Source of the DNA: Apostichopus japonicus
Lineage: Eukaryota; Echinodermata; Holothuroidea; Aspidochirotida; Stichopodidae
Assembly (NCBI RefSeq): GCF_037975245.1
Contig: NC_092568.1
Location: 12,549,501-12,613,500, forward strand
Length of the DNA stretch: 64,000 bases
Direction: 5' to 3'
Position numbers and translations under genes: made by a program
In this document: positions 26,803-38,384 of the stretch, one piece after another
Layout of the letters: every line of letters begins with the position of its first letter
Position numbering within the stretch: position 1 is the first letter of the stretch
Notes under the pieces: generated by a model
Seen by the model: the letters and a program-made list of their open reading frames with translations, nothing else
The model's database searches: none
What the model was told of the DNA's origin: nothing

Positions 26803-26926
26803 ACAGAAGGGACAGAAACATGCACAGAATACAGACAGGTTAATGAGCATGTTTTTGTCCCTTCTGTTACTGTTACTTGTCATTTAGCCTTTGAAGAAGA
26901 TCCTGCTAGGATCGAAACGTCAGGCC
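26803..26926 (+). mobile_element. Fold-back Penelope-like fragment with decayed hammerhead-like motif
   Basis: A 20-base arm, ACAGAAGGGACAGAAACATG at 26803-26822, is inverted with one mismatch at 26848-26867 around a 25-base spacer. The + strand then continues into the hammerhead-like core at 26886-26926. The left arm and spacer match 9019-9071 in direct orientation, while the right arm and core match the same family in the opposite orientation, so two copies are joined head to head. The core reads TTGAAGA in place of CTGAAGA, but the terminal GAAACGTC is intact. Confidence 0.6.
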
Positions 26927-28756
26927 AACTTACTTTTACACATTCTCTTACACAGGCTCTCTAGTCAAGTGGATAAGCAGTTTGCTAACAGTTTTATTTT
27001 ATTTTAAATTTTTGTATATCGTACATATTGGAAAATTTTCATGTTTGAAAAAATAAGAGCTCTGCTACTGCCATCTTATTGTGGACTCAATAGAGAATAC
27101 TTGTTAACATGTTTTGAAACCGTAACCATTATCATCCTCAAATTTATAGCTCTAAAACAAAGGGGGAAGGGATGTCTCTGATCATCAGAATTCTTCATAG
27201 CCATTTAAGGGGTGCTCTGTCACATAATTAAATATCTCAGAGAGGCAAAATAATTTGAGGGGTGACCTTAAAATATTCTTTTCAAGTTTGAGTATTGCTG
27301 ACCATTACCGGATATTCTAGCAGTTTTGGTAGCAAGATTGATAACCCTTTTGGCCCTTCTCATCTCAGGACACTGATCGTCAGTTTAATAGAAATTATTT
27401 CTAAATTTATAATTTGTACTTGTATATTAATCAAAAAAATTGTCATGCTATGATGTATACTTTTTGTGGAAAACATTCCTCTTGCTTTATAAATAGACAC
27501 AAAGCGTGTGAAAACATCTGACATAGAAGAATTACAGTAATCAAACAATGTTGTAGATGATTCATGGTTCGTTATTTGCTTTTGAGCTCGATTCACAAAC
27601 ACTTCCCGATAGTTCCATTTCACTGTTTTGTAATTCCAAGAACTAAAAGGGGCTGATGTTGATGTCGGATAATTTGATTAGCATTTGAAGTATTGTTGAT
27701 GTATCACTTGAAACATGGAGAGAATTTAAATAGACTAATCCTTCATGTACACTATATTGATCATATACTGTAAGAAATTGATGTTATGCTATTAATTTGA
27801 CTAGAGATATTCATGGAAATATGTTTTTGAGATATTAAAATGTTCAGTCATATTGCAAGAGGTTATATGTTCAGGGAAGTAATTTAGGATTTGACTTTTG
27901 TTGATGTTGTTGTTGTTGCTGTTATTTTTGTTTATAAATAAACATAGTCTGTGGATTCCTTTACCGCTACTTTTGTTTAACTTTACATCCCAATGTGACT
28001 CCATGAAGTTGTTCAAACATCTGATTTTGTTTGGGAAATAGCATGGATAGTTTAATACTCATCTCAAGAAAGTATTATTTGGGTTATATGTAAATTGAGT
28101 CTTTTTTGGTATATATTTGTTGAAACCTTTCAATAGGTTGTTTACATTTTCAAAACCTTGAGCAAGTCTCTCACTCTTTTAAATGAATCATTTAATACCT
28201 AACTTGGGCCTACCACATGTTCACAGCAGATATACTTTTCATTGCATGCCCTGCATACAAATCTAGGACTTGATGAAGGTTGCCATTATATCTGTACTAG
28301 CTGGAAGAAACTAAGTTGCTAAAACTGATTGTACTTTTGGAAGGTGAGAAGTAATACTATACTTGAGAGAGTCTGAATTAAAACATCGCTCCTCCTTCCA
28401 TATTACAGAGAACCTGGCAGGCATTAGCTTACAATTATTATGTAATGGAAATATAACCATCAGCTCAGTTAAAGCCTCATAATAACATAGAGATTAGGGC
28501 CTGAAATATCTTCATTGTGGGAGTTGTTAAGCGACCTTTTTGGTACATTTTCTTCCAAGAAGGTGTTGTTATGTCTAAGTACATGGTTTGAATTCCTATA
28601 GAAAATAAAAAGCATTGCTGTTACGATTCAATTCGGACGAAGAAGATTTGGTACTTGAAACATTTCTTTATAGCATTGTATTAGATAGCCACTATTAGCA
28701 ATGTAAGGTATCTCAGTTAAGTTTGATCAAATCTGCTATTGTAATCAAATAGTTAT

Positions 28757-29160
28757 GTTTAGTTTAGTTTAGTTTAGTTTAGTAGAAAAAAAAGGATCAG
28801 GAGGGACACTCAAGTCCCCATCAAGGACCCTATGGAGAGGGGGAAAAAAACTGAAGACACAAACACTCAGACCCAATTACAATGCTGAAAGTGCTTGTCC
28901 AAAGCGTTCTTAAACCCATTCACACTACTTGCAAGTACAACTTTCTCAGGCAAACTGTTCCACTCATTCACAACCCTATTAGAAACAAAGTTATGCCGAA
29001 TATTAATCCTACTTTGTGACTTTTGGAGTTTAAGACAATGACCTCTGGTACAACTATTATTAGCAAACATGAAAAAGTCAGTGAAGGATATATTGTCAAA
29101 ACCATACACAATCTTGAAAACCTGAATCAAGTCACCACGTAACCGTCCTAAACTAATGTT
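28757..29160 (-). mobile_element. 5'-truncated CR1-like LINE: reverse transcriptase tail and 3' end
   Basis: On the minus strand, about 29160-28867 encodes a peptide with R-L-R-G-D-L-I-Q-V-F-K, then FMFANNSCTRGHCLKL, then NFVSNRVVNEWNSLPEKVV and a SVNGFKNALDKH end. This is the typical C-terminal tail after the reverse transcriptase in CR1/Jockey-type LINEs (T-R-G-H, W-N-S-L-P, F-K-x-x-L-D). An upstream in-frame stop near 29180 and the loss of everything before R-L-R-G-D show 5' truncation. The 3' end, at 28757-28784, is a pentamer array (GTTTA on the + strand), as expected for LINEs that end in short tandem repeats. It is a dead insertion. Confidence 0.88.
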
Positions 29161-29556
29161 TGTTATATGTAACTAGCAATCGTTTGCAGAAGTAAGTTAG
29201 ACTCTTACAGCAATTATTGTACACACATTTGTGTAAACCCAAACTTTAATTCTTATAAAGTATTGATTATATGTGGTTGTTGCTTTCTCAAAACCTAGAG
29301 TAGACTTTTTTAGTGTCTAATAACCAAATATAAATTAAATGTTTCAGGATTAGTAATAAAGCCTGGGTGAATAAGTAGGAGTGGAATTAGTGTCTTTAAA
29401 ATTGAAAGCTGCATTTTGTGTTGGATTTTGTTACAATCTGGTATTAAACATACATCAGACAAAAATATTTAAGGAAAAACCAAGTAGATAACTGATTATG
29501 AATATAACCCAATCTATGATTATGATTACTCTGGTCAACCATCATATTGTAGCTCC

Positions 29557-30195
29557 CAAGGGCGGCGGAAGCACTTTTAATCTGGGGGGGCACCGACATC
29601 AAAGGGCACTTTGCAGAAATTTGATTGGACTGATGCAGCCTGATATTTAGTACCCTTTATAACTCTTATTGTATTATCTTATTTGCGTATACACATCACT
29701 CCATCAAAGCCCCCCCCACCCTCAAGGAAAAAATGCATAGTAGCACTGCAATATCCAATGTGCAAATTGGGAAACAAGGAACAAGTTTTCTTTGAAGACA
29801 GAATGAGGTGAAATCATGCTAGTTGCTAATGTAGGAATCTTCCGAATTAGAGTTTATTTCTTGTTAATATCTTAACAAATTTTTTCCATTCGAAATAGCT
29901 TTGAGTTTGACCCACAGAAATTCATTAAAAGTTAGGGGCGTAGCCAGGATTTGCAAAGTTGTAAAGGCACGACTATCTGAGCGGAGCGCCACCATTGGTT
30001 GGCGCGGAGCGTACAAGAAAATTTTTGGTTTTACAATGCCCTCAGATGGCCGGAAACGGCCCTTCCTGAGTGTTCATTCTGGTTCCCTGGCCTCTTGCTA
30101 ACTTGAGACACCTCAATTTTTATGTAGAAAAAGGGCACATTTTTAACCTGAGGAAAAGTGGGGGGGCACGTGCCCCCCCGGTTCCGCCGCCCTTG
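29557..30195. mobile_element. hAT-type non-autonomous DNA element (639 bp) with perfect 8-bp target duplication
   Basis: The ends are CAAGGGCGGCGGAA at the left and TTCCGCCGCCCTTG at the right. They are bounded by identical 8-base flanks GTAGCTCC (29549-29556 and 30196-30203). An 8-bp duplication and a CA-starting inverted repeat are hallmarks of the hAT superfamily. Inner terminal sequence is rich in G or C runs. The interior has no transposase; open frames on both strands are short. The intact duplication suggests a fairly recent insertion. Confidence 0.9.
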
Positions 30196-31815
30196 GTAGC
30201 TCCCTGTATGAAAGTTATGAGACTTGAAAGAAAGGTTTGCAAAACAATACACATTCAGAACTTCAAAAACAGCCAAATGGTTATGTCCACACAGAATTTT
30301 GAATGGGGAATGAAACTGGATTTTTGTACTTTTGAAGTTGAAAGCTGTATTTAGTATCAATTGTTTAAATTTGATGGTATCTGACTATTACAGAAAAAAT
30401 TAGGCCACTTGAAGAGATATTAAATCGGTTACATTCATTCCACCTAAATTACATCAGGAATGAGACCGAACATTATAAGTTTGCAAATGAAAAATAAAAT
30501 ATCACATTAATCTGATACGGTACCAGCAAATGATGGTAGCCAACGAGACGTCTGTTTAATTAGTGGCAGGGTTATTAGAGTATTTATAAATGTTACCATG
30601 GAAACTGTACCTTTAAGTGATTGCGCACTTTTTAACCTGTGGGATTATACTTTGATCAGTGAATTTATGTCTTTGTGAATAAATTTTTAAAGTATGACAT
30701 ACTGTACATTGATATGATGGAGTCTGTAAAGTGACTAATAGGGCTAAAGACATGCTAATTAGCATGGATTAGCAAGGATTAATCCTTGCCTATGTTCTAA
30801 CCTCAACCAAAATACACAATATATCAATATGTCTACTAACATATTGTTACTACTCTTTCAACTTAGAAGTTCACAGAAAGTTCGGCTATTCCATTATCAC
30901 CATGGCAAATAGTATAAGTGTAGCATTGCATCATGGGATCTAAACATAGCTCGAATAGCCGACGCTTAGTACTAAAATAAAGTGCACAACAGTGACGGGT
31001 AATCAGCATCATAACAATGCTTAATAAAACTAATAAATATCCCAAATGTGGTTTCTCGTTTGACCCATAACCTAAAGTACTTTCAATACTCTCTCGTTAA
31101 GTCAGAGTAGGTTAGATCATAAAGATACACACATAAGATGCTTATGGTTGATGGTATAAGTGCCGTAATTAACCATATAAACATACTTTTAACCATCGGT
31201 TAAAATGACACAGGACTTACACAGATCGCAATAATAATTATCACTGCACCTGTAGACTCATTATAGCTGTTACAGGTAAACAATGCTTAAATAATAAATA
31301 CATTCTATATGCATTCTGCCATTACAGGAGATAATAATAATAAGTACAAAATTACACTTAATTATTGAGGGCTACTATTATGTGTGCGCATTACCATCAC
31401 AGAACTAACATGTATACATTTACCAACTAATATACACTAGGCATGCACAATGGAAATGACTATGCTCCTGGATCTGGGACAAGGTTCAAGATGAACTCTT
31501 ACCTGTATGGAAATTAATATAATACATATCTAATAGTCTTCTAGCTTGTCTCTACTGCAGATGCACGGCAGTTTGGAGTGTCTTGGTGAATGGTGGAGTA
31601 TTGCTTGCAAACTTGGGTGTTTTAAGCAATTTTTAAACAAAGAGAAGCTTTGAAAGAAATGGTTATCCCACACTACCAGACAAGATTTTACTTAAATTAA
31701 GACTTTGGCCATACATTCTCCAGGAAGTAGATAATATGTCTTCTTACTTGTGTAACTTATTCCACCAGAGATTACACAGCATGGAATAACTCTTAACATT
31801 TAAGGGGAGCATTAA

Positions 31816-32198
31816 GGCCCGGTCACACTATACCAATTTTTTATTGGAATACTATCCGATTTTCCCGGAGGAATCGAAACAGCCAGTTTTTCGTTCGGGT
31901 CTTCTAGCCACAGTGATAAAGGACCTGATTTGCTATCTGTTGAGCCATTCCGATGTGGAATAGCCCTCTCCTAACTTTTGATATTGACTAGCTATCCGAT
32001 TTCTCTTCCGATTTTTATCGATTTTCGATGTGACGTCACTTCAGAATGTAGTCCGTTCCAGAACCCCTCAGATTTGGAGTAGGTATTTGAATATTCCTCT
32101 GCATTCATTACATTCACTACCACAAACCTCACTCTTTGGCCTAAAATTGGAAAATCGGACCGTATTCCGATAAAAAATCGCTGTAGTGTGACCGGGCC
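31816..32198. mobile_element. TTAA-flanked MITE (383 bp) with GGCCCGGTCACACTA ends
   Basis: Left end GGCCCGGTCACACTA, right end TAGTGTGACCGGGCC, each flanked by TTAA (31812-31815 and 32199-32202). The inverted similarity continues imperfectly for about 45 bases (tttttattggaatac inside the left end, gtattccgataaaaaa inside the right). A piggyBac- or Kolobok-type non-autonomous element fits the target site; there is no coding capacity. Confidence 0.88.
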
Positions 32199-34187
32199 TT
32201 AAAAAAAAGCCTGGCCTGTTAGTACTGGATTCGGAATGGGAAAAGTGGTCAACTACACCTGTCTCGCACAGAATCATGAAGACACACTGTAAGATACATG
32301 CAGGAGAGGATATGAAACTTACATAAAATGTTATTGATTTGTATAAAAATGTGAGATGTGCATTTTCTCATGCAAATTCATATTCCTTTATCTTGCTTTA
32401 GAAATAAGAACATTTGAGCACAGCTATAGTTACTCTATAAAAATTGGAGGTTACTCATAAAATCATTTGGCCAAAGAAAAGTCATTGTGTGAAATCTAGT
32501 GATAAAGTTGTTTCACAACACCTAGAGGCTTGAAGCCAATCTTCTATGATACCATCATATGCACACACACAAAAGAACTCATATAGAGGGATTTAGAGAA
32601 TATATGTATGCATAAAAAGCATGTGATATCAGTTGTCTTTTCCAGGCACAATTTATTGCTTTTGAAAACAGATGAAATTAAATGGGTTGAAACATGTATA
32701 GTTTAAGGATTTCATTTATCTATACAGTTGGACGATATTGCTAGTTTCTTTAATTTCCTGTACTACGTGAGTAACTGGACCGATTTTAGAATATTAAATC
32801 TCCGAGATTATTTACGAAAGTCAAATCCAGATCTTGGAGATATCAGCTGTCAGAGATGAAAGTGCATTCCTGTCATGAGCGTTAGCTGTGTTACATATAT
32901 ATACTGTTGCAAGTTGTCGCTATGGTTACAAATTAGCGAATTCTGCAGAATATTGTGAAAATATTGTAAACTTTGCGTTACTTTGACTCATTATGAAGAC
33001 GAAAGTTGTCACTTTAGCCAGATAATGCATCATCTGCAGTAGCAAAGTGTGTATAGAGATAGATTAATACTTTATGCATGGAAGAATGAAAAATTCACAC
33101 TGCTCATTATCTTATTGTGTGTGTGCGTGTGTGTGTGTGTATATATATAGTGGAATTCTGCCAAGATGTTTTCATGTTTGGTTCAGATAGGTGGCTCCAA
33201 GAGAAGAAGAAGATGAAGATGAGAAGGAGCAGAACGATGAAGATGACAATTGAGGAAGGGGAGGGATGATTAATGGTCAGAATTTGCTTTTGAAGGGGTA
33301 GGTTGGGAACATAGTTGATTAAACTTCTTTTTCTGGGCAAAGTTGTAAAAATGGTTGGATCCGATTTAGTTTCTTTAGAATACTTGGTCAGTGTTTTTCC
33401 CTCTTGTTGTTGTGACAAATTCCTTATATGATATTGTTGGCACTTGAAAGCTACTATCTCAACTTTGGTGGATTGAAAATTCATTCAAATTAAATGAGTA
33501 ATCAATACATTCAGATTTGAATTGTAGGCTATAACTGCATTAACCAGAAAATGTTTTTTTTTCCCCCTTTATATATTTTAGAAATACTGGTTCCATGGTA
33601 TCATTAAGGAATTTGTTTGCATAGTCAGTAGGGATCTGAAGGAGAAATAGATATGTGTCAGGGTGACTAACTGGAAATCTCCAGCCTGGATGCCATAAAT
33701 CAACAGAGGGTGCTCTCATATTGGTCCTTTCTAGTTTAACAAACTTAAAAAAGCTGCAGTCTCAGAATTGTAGGAATCTCTGACTGACACTTCTGTGCAT
33801 AGTGCTTGCATATTCCCCAATTCACACATAGTGTGAATTATTTGAAGAAAAACAACATAGTGTTCCATTTAGAACTCATAGCTAGCAGATTTTAGCAATG
33901 AAATGTTGCCCACCATTAGTTTGGCAACTTTACACACGTCTGGTCGTCAACCAGTCAGAAAGCATAGCTGTTTTCAATCACATCGACCAAAATGAGTTTA
34001 AGCTTTGAGTGTCAGTAAAATTGTATCCAAGTCTCAGACATGAAATATACTAGAGATATTATACCTGCAATTATTGAAGACAAAATCTTATTCAACATAT
34101 TTTCACAACAACAAGCACATAGATTGAGATATGTTACTTTACAAAAGTCTTTGGAGATCCATGAACAGGATAGATCAGGTGCATTAA

Positions 34188-34553
34188 AGGCATTGAAGAC
34201 TCGCCCCAAACCGTGTGCGGCCATCTGAAAAAGTTAACTTTCCGTTGCTTGCAAGTGACGTTTTTTCGTGTCGTTACAAAATGCAGACAGTACAGTAATG
34301 AATCGTGATACCTTGTTATCTTTAGCTGGACCTGAGATGTCCATCGCTGTATTGTTTGTACACAGTGCTGTGGGTATCGACCCCAGCTGTATGTACTGAC
34401 TATACACTAGTGTCTAATTACCGATGGTAGCAAGCTGTGTGTGTGTTTTTTCTGCGATCGATGGTGGTGTCTAACAGTTCTGTTACACCTCATTCGAAAC
34501 TAGGTCAGATTACCGGCATTAGACGTTTCTTTTTGCGCGAGTCTTCACACCCT
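34188..34553. mobile_element. TTAA-flanked MITE, copy 1 (366 bp)
   Basis: Begins AGGCATTGAAGACTCGC and ends GCGAGTCTTCACACCCT, inverted repeats with three mismatches, flanked by TTAA on both sides (34184-34187, 34554-34557). It is about nine-tenths identical by eye to the copy at 53467-53823 and lies in the same orientation, including an internal gtccatcgctgtat block and gcaagctgtgtgtgt. Kolobok-type ends (TTAA then AGG) fit best. Confidence 0.9.
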
Positions 34554-35397
34554 TTAAGACCCAGAGCTGTGCCTATGGCACTGTTAGGACCATTGTGACA
34601 TTGCCCTCTGCAGAAACACTGAATATTCCTATTGACCAATTTCTTTTGGTCGAAACAAAATTGAATTGAACAAGTAAGAAATTTTGCTGGATATTCTCAT
34701 CATATGAAATGTAATTGTATAGTGATAACTTTGATTCTAAAACATTGCTACCCTGACACCATTTCTTGTAATATTAACCACAAGAAGTAAGTTATTGTAA
34801 TAAATCTTGACTAGTCAAGGGAACTGTTCCATTCCTATGGGATTCACGATTGTCCCCCACATGTCAAAAATTTCTTACTAAATCAAAACCAGTTCTAGTT
34901 TATCCAATACCCTCCCCAAATGAGTCCAAAGTGTTTATGTAAATTGTCCCTGAGGGGTTTGGTCATCTATCATATTTGTGTATTTTAATAAAAAGACACT
35001 GGCTGTGTTTACCAAACAAGTAAAGTTCACAGGAGCTTTTATAATTTCACTTTGACACAGACCATTCCTTACAGAGCTTAATTTGCTCTTGGTTCATTGT
35101 TTATTCTAATGAAATTGGCTAAAAGCATCAATATCTCTTTTGTTTCCATTCATCCTAACTTTTAATTTTCTTTCTTCCAACACAAAATGTCCTCTTCCCC
35201 CCCCCCCCCCCCCATCTGAATGCTAATAGTAAACCAGCTCAGAATGTTTGCTTTGACCAATCGCTACTGTGTGCATTGATCATCAGACTGAACATTTTCA
35301 GTAAATATCAGTCTCTGAGAGCCGTAGTTATTACCAGGATTTCTCTGAATTTTGGAGTGGTGATGCTTCAATCAAGAAGTCTGTGTAAGCTATGATA

Positions 35398-35526
35398 TGA
35401 TCAGTATGCATTGATATGCATGATATGATCATGCATTGATATGCATTGATCATGCATTGATCATGCATTGATATGCATTGATCATGCATTGATATGCATG
35501 ATATGATCATTATGCATTATGCATCA
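35398..35526. repeat. ATGCAT/TGATCA-rich tandem array
   Basis: About 130 bases built from alternating TGATATGCAT and TGATCATGCAT units, with roughly a dozen copies of the palindrome ATGCAT. Unit order varies, so it grew by unequal steps rather than as one simple repeat. Confidence 0.9.
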
Positions 35527-36190
35527 CATGCACAAACAGTATGCATTTGTTCAAGGTTTGACTTTAATAAAGGCCACAAGTAAAAGTAATAGTAGGTGGT
35601 TATAGTCTGGTTTCATTATGATTCCATTGTGGTTACATTTATTCAGGCTGATCAGGTTAACATTTATGATGTTTTTACCAACTATGTCATTATGACATCA
35701 TCACAGACAATTTTCATTGGAAGCTAAGTTGTATTGGTTGTATTGTTGACGATAAGCTTACCAATCTATACTAATTAATAATAATCTAACTGAATATGCC
35801 TTAAAGTGTTGTTGTCAGTGATTTCTCTTTCTACAGTAATCCTTCATATACCCTTATTGCTTGAATCTCATCTTGTAGGTTAATCTCACTGTATTGTAAT
35901 GTATTGGGGCTTTATTATGATTTTACAGGGAAGGGTGAGGGGGGAGGTGAGGTTGGATGATGTAGCATAAAATAAATTGTGAAGCAATTGTCATCCAGAG
36001 GAACATATTTCACAATTGAACACTGAATCGAGCATAGGCAATTTTTCAGAAAGGCCAAAACATCTATGGAAAAGATCCCTCATGATTATTATATATTATC
36101 TCTGTGTCCATGACAACCAGTAGAATTTGTAAAGAGGTAGACTTCTTTTATGTTCTTACATTTTATGTAGTGTTTAACAATATCACATTG

Positions 36191-36603
36191 TATTTAATTA
36201 ATACACTGTCAAACTTTTACCAGTGTAAAACATAATTGGTTTGTTTGTAACTGTTTTTGCCCTTATTATGTTAAAGAAGGTAAAAATCCAATATATTCCG
36301 GGCAATTTCCGAAAGATTTTAATCCACTACGAAAACGTATGTGCAAACACTTTGGATGGTAGAATGAGAAGGAAGGACATTGACCGGAAGGGACCGGTCA
36401 CTGAGGGTGCACAGTGTTAAAAGATTACCAGGGCATACTAGACACGATAGAATAAGGTGCTAATGTTGTGGGGAGACAGGTAAGCGGGTCACTCCTAAAT
36501 ATATAAACCAGTAAGTTTTATAATATTTAATTAATACACTGTCAACCTTTTACCAGTGTAAAACATAATTGGTTTGTTTGTAACTGTTTTTGCCCTTATT
36601 ATG
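36191..36603. repeat. 80-bp direct repeat bracketing a fold-back element
   Basis: 36191-36270 and 36524-36603 are near-identical (both contain atacactgtcaa, cagtgtaaaacataattggt and tttttgcccttattatg). Between them lies a member of the dispersed fold-back family (about 36354-36516) with ggtagaatgagaaggaagga and ggggagacaggtaag. Confidence 0.85.
36354..36516 (+). repeat. Dispersed fold-back family member
   Basis: Begins TTGGATGGTAGAATGAGAAG, continues with cattgaccgg, gtgcacagtgttaaaagatt, aaggtgctaatgttgtgggg and agacaggtaag. Its right terminal repeat is missing, unlike the copy at 13455-13697. Confidence 0.65.
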
Positions 36604-38040
36604 AAGTATTCTACTGTACTTCTAGAATCACAAGTGTCATAAGGCCCCGTCATTCTTTATTCCATAAACTATGTGTGTCCCAATTCTTTCACCAGTTTAA
36701 GAGGAGGCTTAAACTCAGAAAATTTGCTGGTAATGCTACAAGGTCACTTGTTTAAGTGGGTTTTTCATAATACTTATAAATTGTTCATGCAATAGAGAAC
36801 TCTTGTTTGACAAGAGGGAATGTATATGCCCGGATTGATGGTTGAAGAAGTTGTCTCCATTCTGAGAAGCTCTTTAGTGAAAACCTTTTACACTGTAGTG
36901 CTAATCTTAAGGGAATTAATCCATCCTTAAAGCTTTAGTAGCAAGCACCTCATCGTTTGATGGCGTTAAGTCTATTATAAACACAGGTTGGTTTCAAAAT
37001 GATTTTGTAAAAATATGATGCGGAGGCCATCGATGGACAAAGAAATGCTCATTAATGGAATGATTTGGCATGTGTATGTCACAGCCATGTGATGAAATTC
37101 TGATGGGAAATATGAAATTTGGACAAAAGTAATTTAACAACTATTAGTGACATAAACCAAGGTATCAACATTAAAATGTATGAAAGTGATGCTTTACATT
37201 ATTAGCTCTTTAAAAACAAATGAAAGTAATATCTTAAACTGTGAAAGGTTTCAGTAACAGTTGACTGTCATTTGGTCCATTCTTTTTGTGTAGTTTTTGT
37301 TAGTGCCATGCAATCAATATGTGTTGACATCAGTGTTTTATTGTTTTCACTTGTTCTCTGTTATTATTTGCAATTTTTTCTCTAAAGCAGTACATTTTTA
37401 AAACATCATTGAATCCAATGTCAATGCAAGCAGATCTTGAGAAATATCCTACTTGTGCTGGCTGAATTTACAAATTTTCCACTTCTTTTTGATGAATAAT
37501 AAAAAAACTTGAATGAAATGGCATGACTTATCCCTTGTATCTCTTTTATACAGAAAGTTTGCTGAATATCAAGTCACATTCATTTCAGGCTTTCTATGAA
37601 TTATCCCATTATACATACTGATAAAACAAATTTCATTGATCACCAAACATTCTTGCAATAAGGACCGTTTAGTATAGAACAGTCAATGTAACAATGTTAA
37701 ACAGTACAAAGATTCTGAGAGTGACAGAAGAGCCTGATCATGTGACATTGGGATCCATCAAGGCATGTACACATTGAAATATCTTGTATCATGATAAAAA
37801 CAGAGAAAAAAAAACAAATGTTCTTTAGAATATTTTGCAAACTTGTATACAAGCCTATAGACTCTGAAGCTGTCATCTTGCTTTGATTGATGGGTCCATC
37901 CATCATATATAGTAATAGTCATCAAGTTTTATATATTTTTTAATTGAAATTCCCCCTTGCTTGAAATAATAAGTTGGTTATATATGCATGGTCTATCTCT
38001 ATGTACCTTACCTATAGATCTTCTTTTGCCGCAACATTGT

Positions 38041-38384
38041 CAGTTGTAGTGGAAAGAAGAAACGATTACACAAATTATTAAAGAACAATTTGGGAATTTT
38101 CACAGCTCTACAATTAGTGACTGACTGCTTTGACACTAGCTTGCAGAACTGGAGGTGCCAAACAATGACATTTCCTACATGGTTTTGCAGTTTGCCTGTT
38201 AGTCTGAGGTTTCAGTTGTAGTGGAAAGAAGAAACGATTACACAAATTATTAAAGAACAATTTGGGAATTTTCACAGCTCTACAATTAGTGACTGACTGC
38301 TTTGACACTAGCTTGCAGAACTGGAGGTGCCAAACAATGACATTTCATACACGGTTTTGCAGTTTGCCTGTTAGTCTGAGGTTT
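38041..38384. repeat. 172-bp tandem duplication, nearly identical
   Basis: 38041-38212 and 38213-38384 each start cagttgtagtggaaagaag and end tgttagtctgaggttt. I see only two or three differences (tcctacatgg versus tcatacacgg), so the duplication is recent or has been homogenised. The predicted minus-strand frame across it is a shadow. Confidence 0.93.

Larger units (their letters stand above)
21637..34000. other. PLCB large intron, middle part
   Basis: Intronic. Holds a fold-back family fragment (22087-22193), a 20-base direct repeat of a tagatgatcaattgcaggat unit (about 22541-22586), a SINE-like mosaic (25690-26050), a fold-back Penelope-like fragment (26803-26926), a LINE tail (28757-29160), a hAT-type element (29557-30195), a TTAA-flanked element (31816-32198) and TG/TA microsatellites near 33111-33151. 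No exon recognised. Confidence 0.72.

Noticed and set aside
30031-30360. Overlapping open frames on both strands around 30.0-30.4 kb
   Set aside because: They span the right end of the hAT-type element and unique flank, with no transposase motif.
35196-35213. Long C-run, and similar G-runs near 5326, 13450, 51211 and 52446, as regulatory elements
   Set aside because: Plain homopolymers without positional pattern relative to exons. Lengths in the assembly may be unreliable.
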